From Enterococcus cecorum DSM 20682 = ATCC 43198 (GTDB taxonomy: Bacteria > Bacillota > Bacilli > Lactobacillales > Enterococcaceae), in contig NZ_ASWI01000001.1 in the NCBI RefSeq assembly GCF_000407565.1, positions 1 to 64,000 of the forward strand: DNA of 64,000 bases, read 5' to 3'. Every line of letters starts with the position of its first letter. Position 1 is the stretch's first letter. Position numbers and translations under genes: made by a program. The notes under the pieces were generated by a model. It did not search any database, was not told the origin of the DNA, and saw nothing but the letters and a program-made list of their open reading frames with translations. Shown here piece after piece: positions 7,151-19,114 of this stretch.

Positions 7151-8341
7151 ATGGTAGAAAAACATTTATTTACTTCAGAGTCTGTTTCTGAAGGACATCC
7201 GGATAAAGTCGCGGACCAAATTAGTGATGCGATTTTAGATGCAATTTTAGAAAAGGATCCAATGGCGCGTGTTGCTTGTGAAACTTCTGTAACCACTGGG
7301 CTAGTCTTAGTTTTTGGTGAAATTTCAACAACAGCATATGTGGATATTCAAAAAGTCGTGCGCAAAACGATTAATGAAATTGGCTATACGCGTGCAAAAT
7401 TTGGATTTGATGGAGATACAGTAGCCGTTTTAGTAGCGATTGATGAGCAGTCACCAGATATCGCTCAAGGTGTGAATACGGCGTTAGAAGCAAGAGAAGA
7501 GAAAAAAGATGACAAAGACGAAACAGGTGCCGGCGACCAAGGCTTGATGTTTGGTTTTGCGGTAGATGAAACACCTGAATTGATGCCTTTACCAATTGCT
7601 TTAAGTCACCGCTTAGTTCGTCGTTTGGCTGTTTTGCGTAAATCAGGGGAATTAAGCTATTTACGTCCTGATGCGAAATCACAAGTCACTGTTGAATATG
7701 ATGAAAATGAGCAACCATTACGTGTTGATACAGTGGTTATTAGTACGCAACATGATGAAGCTGTGGATAATGCAACGATTCATCAAGACGTGATTGAAAA
7801 AGTCATCAAAGCAGAAATTCCAAGTGAACTTTTAGATGAGCAAACAAAATTTTATATCAACCCAACTGGCCGCTTTGTTATCGGAGGTCCTCAAGGCGAT
7901 GCTGGTTTAACTGGCCGTAAGATTATTGTGGATACTTATGGTGGTTATGCCCGTCATGGTGGGGGTGCCTTTTCTGGTAAAGACGCGACGAAGGTGGACC
8001 GCTCCGCAAGTTATGCCGCACGTTACATTGCCAAAAATATTGTCGCAGCGAAATTAGCGAAGAAATGTGAAGTGCAACTTGCCTATGCGATTGGGGTAGC
8101 CCAACCCGTTTCTATTTCAATCAATACATTTGGTACAGGGGTAGTGCCAAATGATAAGTTAATTGCGGCTGTGCGTGAAAACTTTGATTTACGTCCAGCA
8201 GGGATTATCGAAATGCTAGATTTACGCCGTCCAATTTATCGTCAAACCGCAGCTTATGGTCATTTCGGTCGTACCGATGTCGATTTACCATGGGAACATA
8301 CGGATAAAGTAGATGCACTATTAGCAAGTGTCAAAGCTTAA
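7151..8341 (+). CDS. metK: S-adenosylmethionine synthetase
   Basis: Makes S-adenosylmethionine from methionine and ATP in the cytoplasm. At 396 aa it has the normal length. Visible motifs are SEGHPDK at the N-terminus, [10 protein letters not shown] in the middle, and [15 protein letters not shown] towards the C-terminus, all parts of the ATP/methionine site. The start follows AGGGGG by 8 bases. Expression should be feedback-controlled at translation by the SMK riboswitch in its leader. It is a single-gene unit ending in a hairpin. Confidence 0.97.
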   Translation: MVEKHLFTSESVSEGHPDKVADQISDAILDAILEKDPMARVACETSVTTGLVLVFGEISTTAYVDIQKVVRKTINEIGYTRAKFGFDGDTVAVLVAIDEQSPDIAQGVNTALEAREEKKDDKDETGAGDQGLMFGFAVDETPELMPLPIALSHRLVRRLAVLRKSGELSYLRPDAKSQVTVEYDENEQPLRVDTVVISTQHDEAVDNATIHQDVIEKVIKAEIPSELLDEQTKFYINPTGRFVIGGPQGDAGLTGRKIIVDTYGGYARHGGGAFSGKDATKVDRSASYAARYIAKNIVAAKLAKKCEVQLAYAIGVAQPVSISINTFGTGVVPNDKLIAAVRENFDLRPAGIIEMLDLRRPIYRQTAAYGHFGRTDVDLPWEHTDKVDALLASVKA

Positions 8342-8355
8342 TCAAACATTTAAAC

Positions 8356-8408
8356 AGACATCCTTTTCTTTTTTGGTTTAGCCCAAGAAAGGAGCGGGTG
8401 TCTTTTTT
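8356..8408 (+). terminator. metK terminator
   Basis: AGACATCC pairs with GGGTGTCT, with a second inner stem between TTTTCTT and AAGAAA, followed by six T. Confidence 0.75.
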
Positions 8409-8469
8409 AGTAAATGAATTTTTACTGAATGATAAGTTAGTGAATGATACTTCAGTAAATTTGATTTAA

Positions 8470-8694
8470 TGTAAATGGCGCAATACCCCAGTAGATGCCG
8501 CTGTGTTAAGTGTCTTAATCCAAAAAGGTGAAGATTTATTCTCGCATAAGAATCGCACTTATTTTATATTTTCAAAATCAGGGTATACAAAGGAGGCCCA
8601 AAAATTTGCTCAGGAACAACAGCTACATCTGATTACTTATCAACAGATGGTGCAAGATTTGAAAAAAAGAATAAACTCTAAAAAGGGAAAGTAA
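8470..8694 (+). pseudogene. 3' relic of an AAA-family ATPase with C-terminal nuclease-like domain
   Basis: An open stretch from 8470 encodes CKWRNTPVDAAVLSVLIQ and, further on, RTYFIFSKSGYTKEAQ. This matches the C-terminal end of the large ATPase family whose tail carries a conserved CKW and FSKSGFT-type motif. Everything upstream, including the P-loop ATPase, is missing, and a stop lies just before 8470. A GTG at 8503 could start a 63-aa frame but nothing supports its expression. The relic ends in the left arm of a former terminator that the following insertion sequence has split. Confidence 0.65.
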
Positions 8695-8759
8695 GCAGTT
8701 TGAGGTGACCCCCAAAAGTTAGACTTTTTTACGAGACGACTCCGGTCGTCTCGTTTTCA

Positions 8760-9578
8760 TTATGCAGCTAAAAGATGGAGCCTATATTGAACAGGACTCA
8801 TCCATCCTAACTTTTCTTTTATTCGTTGTTCATTATAATACTTTATAAATCGTTCTATTTCCATTTTTAATTCCTCATAGCTATAGTAAATAACGCCATA
8901 GTATATCTCTTGCTTAAGCAGACCGAAGAAATTCTCCATTACGGAATTATCTAGACAGTTGCCCTTTCGAGACATGCTTTGAAATATTCGTTCTTCTTTT
9001 AGCCTGTGAGAGTATGCCTTCATCTGGTATGCCCAACCTTGGTCAGAATGGAATGTTCGTCTATAAGGGCAGTCTGAAGTGATTTCAATGGCTTTATCCA
9101 AGGCATTCATTACATTCTTTGCTGAAGGTTTCTTATCGATGCTGTAACTTAGTATTTCTCCATTACACATATCCATAAATGGATCTAAATACAGCTTATG
9201 CATTGTCATATGTCCTTTGACATCAACTTCATAATACTTAAATTCAGTCGTATCCGTTGTGATTTTTTGATGAGGTATGTGCGTATTAAAGCGTCTGCGA
9301 ATTCTGTTGGGTGCAATGGTACCAATCCTGCCCTTATAGGAACTATATTTCCTACTTTTGCGTGTGTAGGATGTCACCTGCAAGCCAAGTTTTTGAACTA
9401 TTCGCTGAACCTTCTTTTTGTTGATGAGATATCCCTGATTATGAAGCTCTCCATGTATTCTACGATATCCGTAATCCTTATTATTCTTACGGATTTCTTG
9501 GATTTTTTCTTCAAGTTCTTTGTCAGGATTTTCTCTATCAAATCGTTTTTGCCAATACATATATGTTGCTTTAGGCAT
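8760..9578 (-). CDS. IS3-family transposase OrfB
   Basis: Catalytic integrase-like part of the transposase, 272 aa from the internal ATG, but the frame is open upstream into OrfA. The DDE residues are seen in TTDTTEFKYY, FHSDQGWAYQ and CLDNSVMENFFGLLK, and the N-terminal HTH_21-like region (EIRKNNKDYGYRRIHGEL) is present. In this family the active protein is an OrfAB fusion made by -1 frameshifting. The run of six A read on this strand at 9657-9652, near the end of OrfA, is the likely slip site. Confidence 0.93.
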   Translation of the reverse strand: MPKATYMYWQKRFDRENPDKELEEKIQEIRKNNKDYGYRRIHGELHNQGYLINKKKVQRIVQKLGLQVTSYTRKSRKYSSYKGRIGTIAPNRIRRRFNTHIPHQKITTDTTEFKYYEVDVKGHMTMHKLYLDPFMDMCNGEILSYSIDKKPSAKNVMNALDKAIEITSDCPYRRTFHSDQGWAYQMKAYSHRLKEERIFQSMSRKGNCLDNSVMENFFGLLKQEIYYGVIYYSYEELKMEIERFIKYYNEQRIKEKLGWMSPVQYRLHLLAA

Positions 9579-9601
9579 GCCTGTATAAGAGAGAAGGTCT
9601 T

Positions 9602-10198
9602 TTAGTTTGAATTCTCGTCGGAGACTGTTGATGACGAGTGCCGTTCTCTCATTTTTTCCTCGTCCTCTAAACGCAGCCTCCTCAGTTCTTTTAAAAAGGC
9701 ATTCTCAATTCTCAATTTAAGAAGTTCATCTTCTAGCTCTTTTACGTGTTCTGCACTTGTATCAACAGAAGATTCTTCAACTGGTTTGTTTTGTGTATTG
9801 CCATTAGTTGTATTCAATGTTTTCTTTCGTCCCTTCTTGCGTGGTCTTAGGGCATCAGGACCAGCTGCACGAAAGCGACTCACCCAATTTGTGATCATAC
9901 TTGGATTAGTAATTCCTTCTTGCAGAGCTAAATCTTGATATGAGATTTCACTTGATAAATATAACTCTACTATAGAAAGCTTCTTTTCAAAAGAATAAAA
10001 ATCTTTTTTTCTAGAACGTTTTAATCCTTCATCACCAAATGCATTGTAATTATCCACCCATAGTTTAACTTTATTATCAGATGGAATGCCGAACTTATTT
10101 GCAAGATAAGTATAACCACCTTCGCCATTAAGATAAGCATTTACAACTTGCTTTTTAAACTCATAAGAATATTTGGACATAAAAATACCGACCTCCAA
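9602..10198 (-). CDS. IS3-family transposase OrfA (helix-turn-helix subunit)
   Basis: DNA-binding subunit. At 198 aa it is longer than the 90-100 aa common in IS3 and typical of the IS150 group. It has two helix-turn-helix segments (about 10-60 and 65-115), a basic linker RPRKKGRKK, and a C-terminal coiled coil or leucine zipper near residues 150-175 (KELEDELLKLRIENAFLKEL). A start at codon 7 (MSKYSYEFKK) fits equally well. Its 3' end overlaps the OrfB frame. Confidence 0.9.
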   Translation of the reverse strand: MEVGIFMSKYSYEFKKQVVNAYLNGEGGYTYLANKFGIPSDNKVKLWVDNYNAFGDEGLKRSRKKDFYSFEKKLSIVELYLSSEISYQDLALQEGITNPSMITNWVSRFRAAGPDALRPRKKGRKKTLNTTNGNTQNKPVEESSVDTSAEHVKELEDELLKLRIENAFLKELRRLRLEDEEKMRERHSSSTVSDENSN

Positions 10199-10243
10199 TT
10201 GTTAGATTTTATGGTCTAACTTTTGGGGGTCGGTACAGTTCGC

Positions 10244-11107
10244 CTACTTTCCTTTTTTTGCACGTATATCACTAGCTGTCATTGCATATCTACTTTCAAG
10301 TGCTCGATTCATTGAACGTAATCCGCTAAAACCATTCGCGAAGGCTATGTTTGTTAAGGTTTCAGATGAGTTCACAATCGCAGTATAGGCAGATTGGATA
10401 CGGATATTTCGCAAATATTCTCCGATTGTTAATTGCATATGTTGTTTGAAAAATCGTGATAAATATTCCTTTGAAAGATGCATATACATGGCCAATTCAT
10501 CTAAAGAAATCGATTGTTGATAGTTTTCTTCGAGATAATCAGTAATTTTTTGCAAACGATTAAGAATAAAAATCGATTGTTGTGACAGGGCTTGTTTGGG
10601 AACTCTAAAATACTGAACAAGCTTTTTTAATATTTGTAAAACTAAAATATATAAATCAAATTGATAGTATTCTTTTTTTTCGTTTGCAAGTGTAAAAAAT
10701 TCCTGACACAATACTTGAATTTGCTGGTACTGATTGTGTTGGATATCTGTAAATAATTCAGGTTTGTTCAATTGAAGTTCAAAAGAGTCAATATTAGGGT
10801 ATAGATTTTTTACATAATTATAAGGAAAGATAATAGATAATGCACTTCCATTAGCAGTCGTTTTTATACTATGGATTTCTCTTGAGTTAATGACTAGTAT
10901 CGTTTTAGGTTGTGTGGAAAATACTTCTTTGTTGATCACAAATTCATCTATTGTTCCTGAATACGTATAACTTAATTCAATACCACGATGCCAATGGGAA
11001 GGTATAATTGCCGGGAGTTGGTTGCGTGGTTGTTCGTTGAATAATTCATACCAAATCGGCAAAAACTTAACCGGTTGAACTAATTCATGTTCGGAGTCCA
11101 TATTCAT
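10244..11107 (-). CDS. AraC-family transcriptional regulator
   Basis: Sugar-responsive regulator of 287 aa. The N-terminal half is a cupin-like ligand domain (SHWHRGIELSYTYSG). The C-terminal half has the two AraC helix-turn-helix motifs (SLDELAMYMHLSKEYLSRFF and the region ending RSMNRALESRY). It overlaps the ROK kinase gene by 4 bases (ATGA). The layout, AraC regulator next to a PTS IIC and ChbG, mirrors ChbR in chitobiose operons, so it likely controls both arms of this locus. Its stop codon lies 8 bases from an insertion sequence. Confidence 0.88.
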   Translation of the reverse strand: MNMDSEHELVQPVKFLPIWYELFNEQPRNQLPAIIPSHWHRGIELSYTYSGTIDEFVINKEVFSTQPKTILVINSREIHSIKTTANGSALSIIFPYNYVKNLYPNIDSFELQLNKPELFTDIQHNQYQQIQVLCQEFFTLANEKKEYYQFDLYILVLQILKKLVQYFRVPKQALSQQSIFILNRLQKITDYLEENYQQSISLDELAMYMHLSKEYLSRFFKQHMQLTIGEYLRNIRIQSAYTAIVNSSETLTNIAFANGFSGLRSMNRALESRYAMTASDIRAKKGK

Positions 11108-12015
11108 TTCTCTGTATTCACCAACCCGTATAAAGCCCCATACAAGTTCGCGTCATTGCCTAGTGTTGCGGCGATGATTTGCGGACGTTGCAAGGATAAT
11201 TTCACGATTTTAATCCCTCGGTCTAGGATACTATCAGCCAACAAGTCATATTGACGGTTAATTTCCTCGATTAAAATGGGTTGCGCGCTAATGCCACCGC
11301 CAATCGCATAGTGAGTTAAATCGAGCATTGCATGCATATCCAAAATCAAAATCGCAATATCGCGACAGTAATTTTCAAAGATTGTTACAGCTTGTTCCTC
11401 TTTTTGCATAATCGCTTGAAAGGCAACCTTGCCATCTCCAGGATTTTCAAAATTTAAAGCCTTCCCAATATCATGAATCATCTTCACTGCCGAACCCCGT
11501 AAGCCATATAAAATCGGTTTATCTTCCAATTTCCCACCATATAGAAAACTTAATTCACCTGCTTGGAAATGATTACCACGGAAAATTTGCCCGTTTAAAA
11601 TTAAGCCGCCACCGACACCTGTGCCCAAAGTGATAATTGCGCTATTCGGATGACCTTGCAGACTGCCTTGCCAAAATTCACCTAAGGCCCCAGCTTTACC
11701 ATCATTTTCGGCGCTGACTGCTACATCTGGTGCCTTGGTGTGAACGAGTTGCTTTAAGTCAAGACCATCGATGAAAGGAAGTGCGCCACCGTGATAGACG
11801 ACTGCGCTATGAGGATCGACTTTTCCTGGAATACTGAAGGCGACTCCCTGGATTTTTTCAGCTACTTCTGCCACTAATGAAAGAATTTGTTCTTTAAAGT
11901 CGTCTAAGTTCTTGGCTGTAGAAAGTTGTTTTTTACTTTTGATTGTACCGTCTTTTTGCATCAGTGCACTTTTGATATTGGTACCACCGACGTCGATAAT
12001 GAGATATTGTTCCAT
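11104..12015 (-). CDS. ROK-family sugar kinase
   Basis: Cytoplasmic kinase of 303 aa from the ATG at 12015, which follows AGGTG; a GTG nine bases upstream is less likely. The phosphate-binding start YLIIDVGGTNIKSAL and the second motif LGTGVGGGLILNG are clear. The zinc-binding Cys cluster of glucokinase/NagC-type ROK proteins is absent, as in the beta-glucoside kinase subgroup. It probably phosphorylates a free sugar released from the disaccharide handled by this locus. It lies between the esterase and regulator genes, coupled to both. Confidence 0.85.
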   Translation of the reverse strand: MEQYLIIDVGGTNIKSALMQKDGTIKSKKQLSTAKNLDDFKEQILSLVAEVAEKIQGVAFSIPGKVDPHSAVVYHGGALPFIDGLDLKQLVHTKAPDVAVSAENDGKAGALGEFWQGSLQGHPNSAIITLGTGVGGGLILNGQIFRGNHFQAGELSFLYGGKLEDKPILYGLRGSAVKMIHDIGKALNFENPGDGKVAFQAIMQKEEQAVTIFENYCRDIAILILDMHAMLDLTHYAIGGGISAQPILIEEINRQYDLLADSILDRGIKIVKLSLQRPQIIAATLGNDANLYGALYGLVNTEK

Positions 12016-12024
12016 TTGTTTCAC

Positions 12025-12912
12025 CTAGTTTGCTAAATATTTTTTGAAAAAGTTAATTTCGTCTAAATTACATTGTTGAGCGATGGAATCCTTGATATTA
12101 CAGTGAAAGACATGACCGCGTGGGTGCTTTTCATCGCCATAAATATGCAATTCATGTTTAATTTCTTTGGCCATCAAGTAACCATCTAAACGAATGGCTT
12201 GTTCATAAAGAAAATCTTTGTTGCTGCTCATAATAAATAGTGGCGGCAAATTTTTAGTGAGGTATTTTTCGACATTGAGCACTTCTCGGTATTTTTCTTG
12301 AGCTTCTTTGGTAAAGTAGCCAGTGACCGCACCTTGTAGATTGCCTGGAAGGTGAATAAAGTAAGCCCCACAGTTTAAGGCGGCGGCACGAATCGTTAAA
12401 TCAGGAAGTTCGAAGTTAAAGTGTTGACGATAATTTTCATTGGTTAAAATAGCTAAGTATTGTTCGACCATTTGCCCACCCGCACTATCTCCAGCTAAGA
12501 AGACGTTGTTTAAATCCAAATGATACTGGTTAGCATGTTCACAAAGCCAGTGCATGACCAAATCGACATCCGCTAAAATACCCGGGAAAGCAACATCTGG
12601 TCCTAAATGATAGGTAAAATTCACAAAAGCAAATCCTTCTTTGGCTAAAGACATGCCGTAAAATTGGTAAGTTTCTTTGGTGCCGTAAACCCAGCCGCCA
12701 CCATGAATATGTACAATGACGGGAATATTTTTTTGCACATTTTTTGGTAAATATAAATCCAGCAAATGCCACTTTGGATCAGGTCCATAACTAAGGTCAT
12801 CGATACGGGTGACTTCAGGGATTTCTAGTGGTAGATTCGCATCCCGTTTGTCATCATTTTGCTTACAAGCAACGCGCATTTGTTCAATTTCTTTTATGAT
12901 ATTTATTGACAT
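12025..12912 (-). CDS. alpha/beta-hydrolase esterase, HSL-like
   Basis: Carboxylesterase-like protein of 295 aa. HGGGWVYG forms the oxyanion hole and LAGDSAGGQ holds the nucleophilic Ser; an Asp in SNKDFLYEQ and a later His (HPRGH) complete the triad. It has no signal peptide, so it acts in the cytoplasm. It is the first gene of the leftward arm. A role in removing acyl groups from imported sugars would fit its position beside a deacetylase-containing operon, but the substrate cannot be read from the sequence. Confidence 0.85.
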   Translation of the reverse strand: MSINIIKEIEQMRVACKQNDDKRDANLPLEIPEVTRIDDLSYGPDPKWHLLDLYLPKNVQKNIPVIVHIHGGGWVYGTKETYQFYGMSLAKEGFAFVNFTYHLGPDVAFPGILADVDLVMHWLCEHANQYHLDLNNVFLAGDSAGGQMVEQYLAILTNENYRQHFNFELPDLTIRAAALNCGAYFIHLPGNLQGAVTGYFTKEAQEKYREVLNVEKYLTKNLPPLFIMSSNKDFLYEQAIRLDGYLMAKEIKHELHIYGDEKHPRGHVFHCNIKDSIAQQCNLDEINFFKKYLAN

Positions 12913-12933
12913 TTAAAATCCTCCTTTAATTCT

Positions 12934-12947
12934 AGAAAGCGTTTTAT
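12934..12947 (-). promoter_or_regulatory. candidate cre (CcpA site)
   Basis: Read on the minus strand, ATAAAACGCTTTCT matches 11 of 14 positions of the catabolite-repression consensus. It lies just upstream of the esterase gene in the divergent intergenic region. Confidence 0.4.
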
Positions 12948-13081
12948 ATATTAAATTATAAACAATATCCAAAATATTTCTAGTCAATTATTGATAGCTA
13001 ATAGGAAAATAATTGACATTATGACGATAGTTAGATTTTCCAAAATGTCAATATTCGCCACTTATTGGATAATGAAATGCA

Positions 13082-13109
13082 TTGTATCCGCTTTCTTTCG
13101 GTGTATACT
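13082..13109 (+). promoter_or_regulatory. promoter of the PTS/GH1/ChbG arm
   Basis: TTGTAT and TATACT with a 16-base spacer, placed 35 bases before the IIC start. Confidence 0.55.
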
Positions 13110-13143
13110 TAATTTGAAAACAAAAATATTGGAGGAAAATACA

Positions 13144-15907
<2,764 letters not shown>

Positions 15908-15930
15908 TACGAGCGGGCGAGGTAAGAAAT

Positions 15931-16677
15931 ATGAATATTATTTTTAGAGCAGATGATTTTGGTATTTGTAAAGGTGTGAATTATGGAATTGCTGAAACGA
16001 TTAATGAAGGCGTAGTTAAAAATGTTGGATTGATGGTTAATATGGATTCGGCAAAGCATGCGTTACAACTAGTTGAAGTCAAAGATTTGTGCATCGGTTT
16101 ACATGTAAATATTAGCTTAGGTAAGCCGGTTTTAAGTCCTGATAAGGTTCCATCTTTGGTAGATTCTGCAGGGAATTTCTATTTAAAGGGTAAGAACTTT
16201 GAAAATTATGTCGAGCGTGTAAATTTTGACGAGATGCGCAATGAGATTGTAGCTCAAATAGATAATTTTCAAAAGCTTGTTGGGCGTCAACCTGATTATA
16301 TCGATGGGCATGCAATTTTTTGTTCGGATTTTATTTCTACTATTAAGCAGGTTTCATTTGAAAAAGATTTATATTTCCTAGATCCAATGAATGAACAGTG
16401 GAAAGTAAAAAATAAAATTGCAATGTTGCCTTTTATTTCCTTGAATCAGGAAGGCCTTTACAATCCAAGAGATATATTCACTTCGCTAAAGGTAGAGGAT
16501 TCTCTTGAAAATTATTTAGGAGTCTTTCATCCAGGATTTTTAGATAATTTTATTCTTGAAAATTCTAGCTATACAAGAATTCGTCCAATGGAATGTGAAT
16601 TTTTAACGAGTCCTTGGTTGAAGTCATGGTTGACGGAGCACAATGTATCATCTGTGTCTATTAGAGAACTAAAATAA
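15931..16677 (+). CDS. chbG: ChbG/YdjC-family carbohydrate deacetylase
   Basis: Metal-dependent deacetylase of 248 aa. RADDFG at residues 6-11, GLHVNIS near residue 57 and DGHAIF near residue 128 hold the expected Asp and His metal ligands. In E. coli ChbG removes one acetyl group from imported diacetylchitobiose-phosphate so that the inducer forms and hydrolysis can proceed. Finding it last in a CelB-type PTS/GH1 operon points to N-acetylated disaccharides as possible substrates. Confidence 0.85.
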   Translation: MNIIFRADDFGICKGVNYGIAETINEGVVKNVGLMVNMDSAKHALQLVEVKDLCIGLHVNISLGKPVLSPDKVPSLVDSAGNFYLKGKNFENYVERVNFDEMRNEIVAQIDNFQKLVGRQPDYIDGHAIFCSDFISTIKQVSFEKDLYFLDPMNEQWKVKNKIAMLPFISLNQEGLYNPRDIFTSLKVEDSLENYLGVFHPGFLDNFILENSSYTRIRPMECEFLTSPWLKSWLTEHNVSSVSIRELK

Positions 16678-16682
16678 ATGAT

Positions 16683-16723
16683 AATGGACAGCTATCTTTT
16701 GGTGAGGATAGCTGTCCATTTAT
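16683..16723. terminator. bidirectional terminator
   Basis: 14-bp perfect stem AATGGACAGCTATC/GATAGCTGTCCATT. It serves the convergent chbG and PII-like genes. Confidence 0.88.
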
Positions 16724-17361
16724 TATTCATATATCCCATACGTTTCCAGAACTTCTTGTACGAGGATAATGCCATTGCCGGGTTTGTCGATTTCAAGCTC
16801 GGTGCGAATGGCTTGGATGATGTCTTTTGCTTGATTGACTTTGGCTAAAATTAAGACCACTTCTTTTTCCGGTTCGATATCCATCGCAAATAATTTACTT
16901 GTTTCATGGATGCCAGCACCTCGTCCATGGACAATGGTGCCACCTTTTGCCCCTGCATGATTGGCTGCTGTAATCACATCTTCGGCTTTTCCACGATTTA
17001 CAATAGTCAAAATTGATTGGTACATAGCACTTTGCTCACTTTCTTTAGGATATTCTTGGTCAGGATAACAACTCACACCGCAAACTTTGAACAAGGGTAG
17101 TGAGAAGGCAATTCCATGATTCGGCTTTTCAAAATGAAAGATTTGGGCCAATTTTTGCATGACTTCACGGCAAAGGGTGCTCGGACCAGCCATCATCACA
17201 ATTTCTTTTCGTTGATCATCAAGGGCAAATAAATGTAAGAGAGAATTTTCAATCGTACCATGTGCACGCAATATAGTGCCCCCACGCATGCCTAGTTTTT
17301 TCGCCTTTTTGAGTAATTTGCTACCTAGACCACAGTTGACAATAAAATAAATCTCTTGCAT
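16723..17361 (-). CDS. tandem PII-like (GlnB-fold) regulatory protein
   Basis: Protein of 212 aa formed by two PII-like domains. The first (about 1-95) has KLGMRGGTILRAHG, the second (about 110-210) has NHAGAKGGTIVHGRGAG, both resembling the nucleotide-facing part of PII. The usual T-loop Tyr region is not obvious. It overlaps the DUF1538 gene by one base (TGATG), so it is translationally coupled with that membrane protein. PII proteins often gate a neighbouring transporter; the same is likely here, with ligand unknown. Confidence 0.8.
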   Translation of the reverse strand: MQEIYFIVNCGLGSKLLKKAKKLGMRGGTILRAHGTIENSLLHLFALDDQRKEIVMMAGPSTLCREVMQKLAQIFHFEKPNHGIAFSLPLFKVCGVSCYPDQEYPKESEQSAMYQSILTIVNRGKAEDVITAANHAGAKGGTIVHGRGAGIHETSKLFAMDIEPEKEVVLILAKVNQAKDIIQAIRTELEIDKPGNGIILVQEVLETYGIYE

Positions 17362-18845
17362 CAGATTCCCTCCCGTTTATTTTTCAATTTAAATAAGACA
17401 CCTAATAACTCTAACATAATAATTGGCATTAATGCAACTAGGGCTATCATACCAAACCCATCAATAATCAGATTGGCACTTTCGATTTTATCAGCAGCTC
17501 CTTGGATAAAGGAGAGGATAAACGTAGCAGTCATTGGTCCAGTAGCTACTCCACCCGCGTCAAAGGCCATCCCGATAAACATTTTAGGGGTGAAAAACAT
17601 TAATCCCAAAGCCAAAAGATACCCTGGTAATAGATAATGCCATAGCTGGATTTGTGGCACGAGTACCCGCAAGACAGAAAGAAAGACGGCCAGCCCCACA
17701 CCGACTGCAAGGGAGGCTAGTATTGCTTTTTTCTGGATATAACCACTTGTGACGTCTTCAATTTGATCGGTTAGTACATAGACGGCTGGTTCTGAAAGAA
17801 TAGTTGCGACCCCTAGAATGAGACCAACCCCTAGAATCCAAGTTTTACCCTCAAAACTTGCAAGTTGATGGCCGATGAGTCCGCCGATATCCATCAGTCC
17901 GCCACTAACACCAAGTAAAAAGATGATTAAACCAATATGCACATAGCCAAATCCTATGAACATCCGATAAACTTCTCTTTTTTTCAATTTAAAACTCAAG
18001 AGCTGCAAGACGACAAAAATCAGAAATAATGGGAATACAGAAATGGTTCCTTCTTTGACGGTATGGAAAAGCAAATGAGCAAAATGTGACCAGATGGCTT
18101 GGTTATCATTGGTAAGTTCAAACGCTGGTGTAGCGAGCGCATTTTTAGGACTGAGTAAGTGTAAAAGTAAAACGGCCAAAATTGCGCCACTAGAAGCAAT
18201 CGCCACCAGTCCAAAGCTATCTTTCTCGGAGGCTTTACTATCTTTCTTCAGTTTAGAAATCCCAACAGATAGCGCCAAGATAAAAGGAACCGCCAAAACC
18301 CCCGTAGTTGAGCCTGAAGCATCAAAGGCCATGGCTAAAAAGGCTGGATTAGTTGGTATGCTTAATAGGAAAATAAGTCCATAGATACCAAGTAATAACT
18401 TATAAAGTGGAAAATTATAGAAAACCCGCAAGAAACCAATGGCTAACATCACCGCAACTCCCAATGAAACGCTCATGAGTAAGGTGGTACTAGCCATCAT
18501 TTTTTGCGTGACTTGTTCAATTTGGTTGGCTAAAACAATTAAGTCTGGTTCCGCCGCACAGATGAAAAATCCAACGACAATGCCGCCGAGTAGTACGGTC
18601 CATAATTTGTTGGTCTTAGCGAGAAAAGTCCCAGTTAAATCGCCCAATGGATGAATCGCTAAGTCTACCCCGATTAAAAATAGAGTTAGGCCAATCACCA
18701 CAAACATTTCACCGATTAAAAAGCGCCATAAAACTGCACCTGGTACCGGACTAATCGTCAAATGTAGCAATATGACAATAAGGGTAATCGGTAAAACGGA
18801 GAAAAAGACTTCCTTAAATTTTGCTTGTAAAACCTGCAAACACAT
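17361..18845 (-). CDS. DUF1538 membrane transporter, two fused domains
   Basis: Integral membrane protein of about 494 aa with two homologous DUF1538 halves; the motif AEPDLIVLANQIEQVT in the first half is echoed by SEPAVYVLTDQIEDVTSGY in the second, and AFDASGSTTGVLAVPF by AFDAGGVATGPMTATF. Some DUF1538 proteins (UmpA/UmpB) act as cation/proton antiporters, so ion transport is a reasonable guess. The start is uncertain: GTG 18848, ATG 18845 and a TTG at 18836 are all near AGAGG. Coupled to the PII-like gene downstream. Confidence 0.82.
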   Translation of the reverse strand: MCLQVLQAKFKEVFFSVLPITLIVILLHLTISPVPGAVLWRFLIGEMFVVIGLTLFLIGVDLAIHPLGDLTGTFLAKTNKLWTVLLGGIVVGFFICAAEPDLIVLANQIEQVTQKMMASTTLLMSVSLGVAVMLAIGFLRVFYNFPLYKLLLGIYGLIFLLSIPTNPAFLAMAFDASGSTTGVLAVPFILALSVGISKLKKDSKASEKDSFGLVAIASSGAILAVLLLHLLSPKNALATPAFELTNDNQAIWSHFAHLLFHTVKEGTISVFPLFLIFVVLQLLSFKLKKREVYRMFIGFGYVHIGLIIFLLGVSGGLMDIGGLIGHQLASFEGKTWILGVGLILGVATILSEPAVYVLTDQIEDVTSGYIQKKAILASLAVGVGLAVFLSVLRVLVPQIQLWHYLLPGYLLALGLMFFTPKMFIGMAFDAGGVATGPMTATFILSFIQGAADKIESANLIIDGFGMIALVALMPIIMLELLGVLFKLKNKREGI

Positions 18846-19114
18846 CACCTCTAAAATGAAATTTGGTCAACTAAATATTATTTTATCCGTTGGAATGAAA
18901 GAAAAATCTACATAAAATAAAACGATAAAATAATAAATTTGTTATCTGAATTGTAACATGGTTGCCAGAACGAATCAAAGATAACGCTTTAAATTTAGAG
19001 TTAGACTTAATTTAAAATGAAAAAATACAAGTAATCAAATAAAAGTTAGTGCTATTTTTCAAAAAATCTAGTACAATGTAAACGAAAATCAAAATAAAGG
19101 AAGCGACAAGTGAG

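Larger units (their letters stand above)
8701..10236 (-). mobile_element. IS3-family insertion sequence (IS150-like)
   Basis: Element of 1536 bp. Both ends start TG and share GACCCCCAAAAGTTAGAC in inverted orientation. A 3-bp target duplication, GTT, flanks it (8698-8700 and 10237-10239). It carries OrfA and OrfB in the arrangement of IS3-family transposases, transcribed leftward. Both frames look intact, so it may be active. It sits in the loop of a predicted terminator between two convergent genes. Confidence 0.9.

Noticed and set aside
12539-12772. Second frame inside the esterase gene
   Set aside because: It is a shadow frame with atypical composition; the esterase frame has all catalytic motifs.
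12991-13143. Longer start for the PTS IIC gene
   Set aside because: The extra 51 codons overlap the promoter and do not resemble the family; MKFFDRFQATLEK has the ribosome site.
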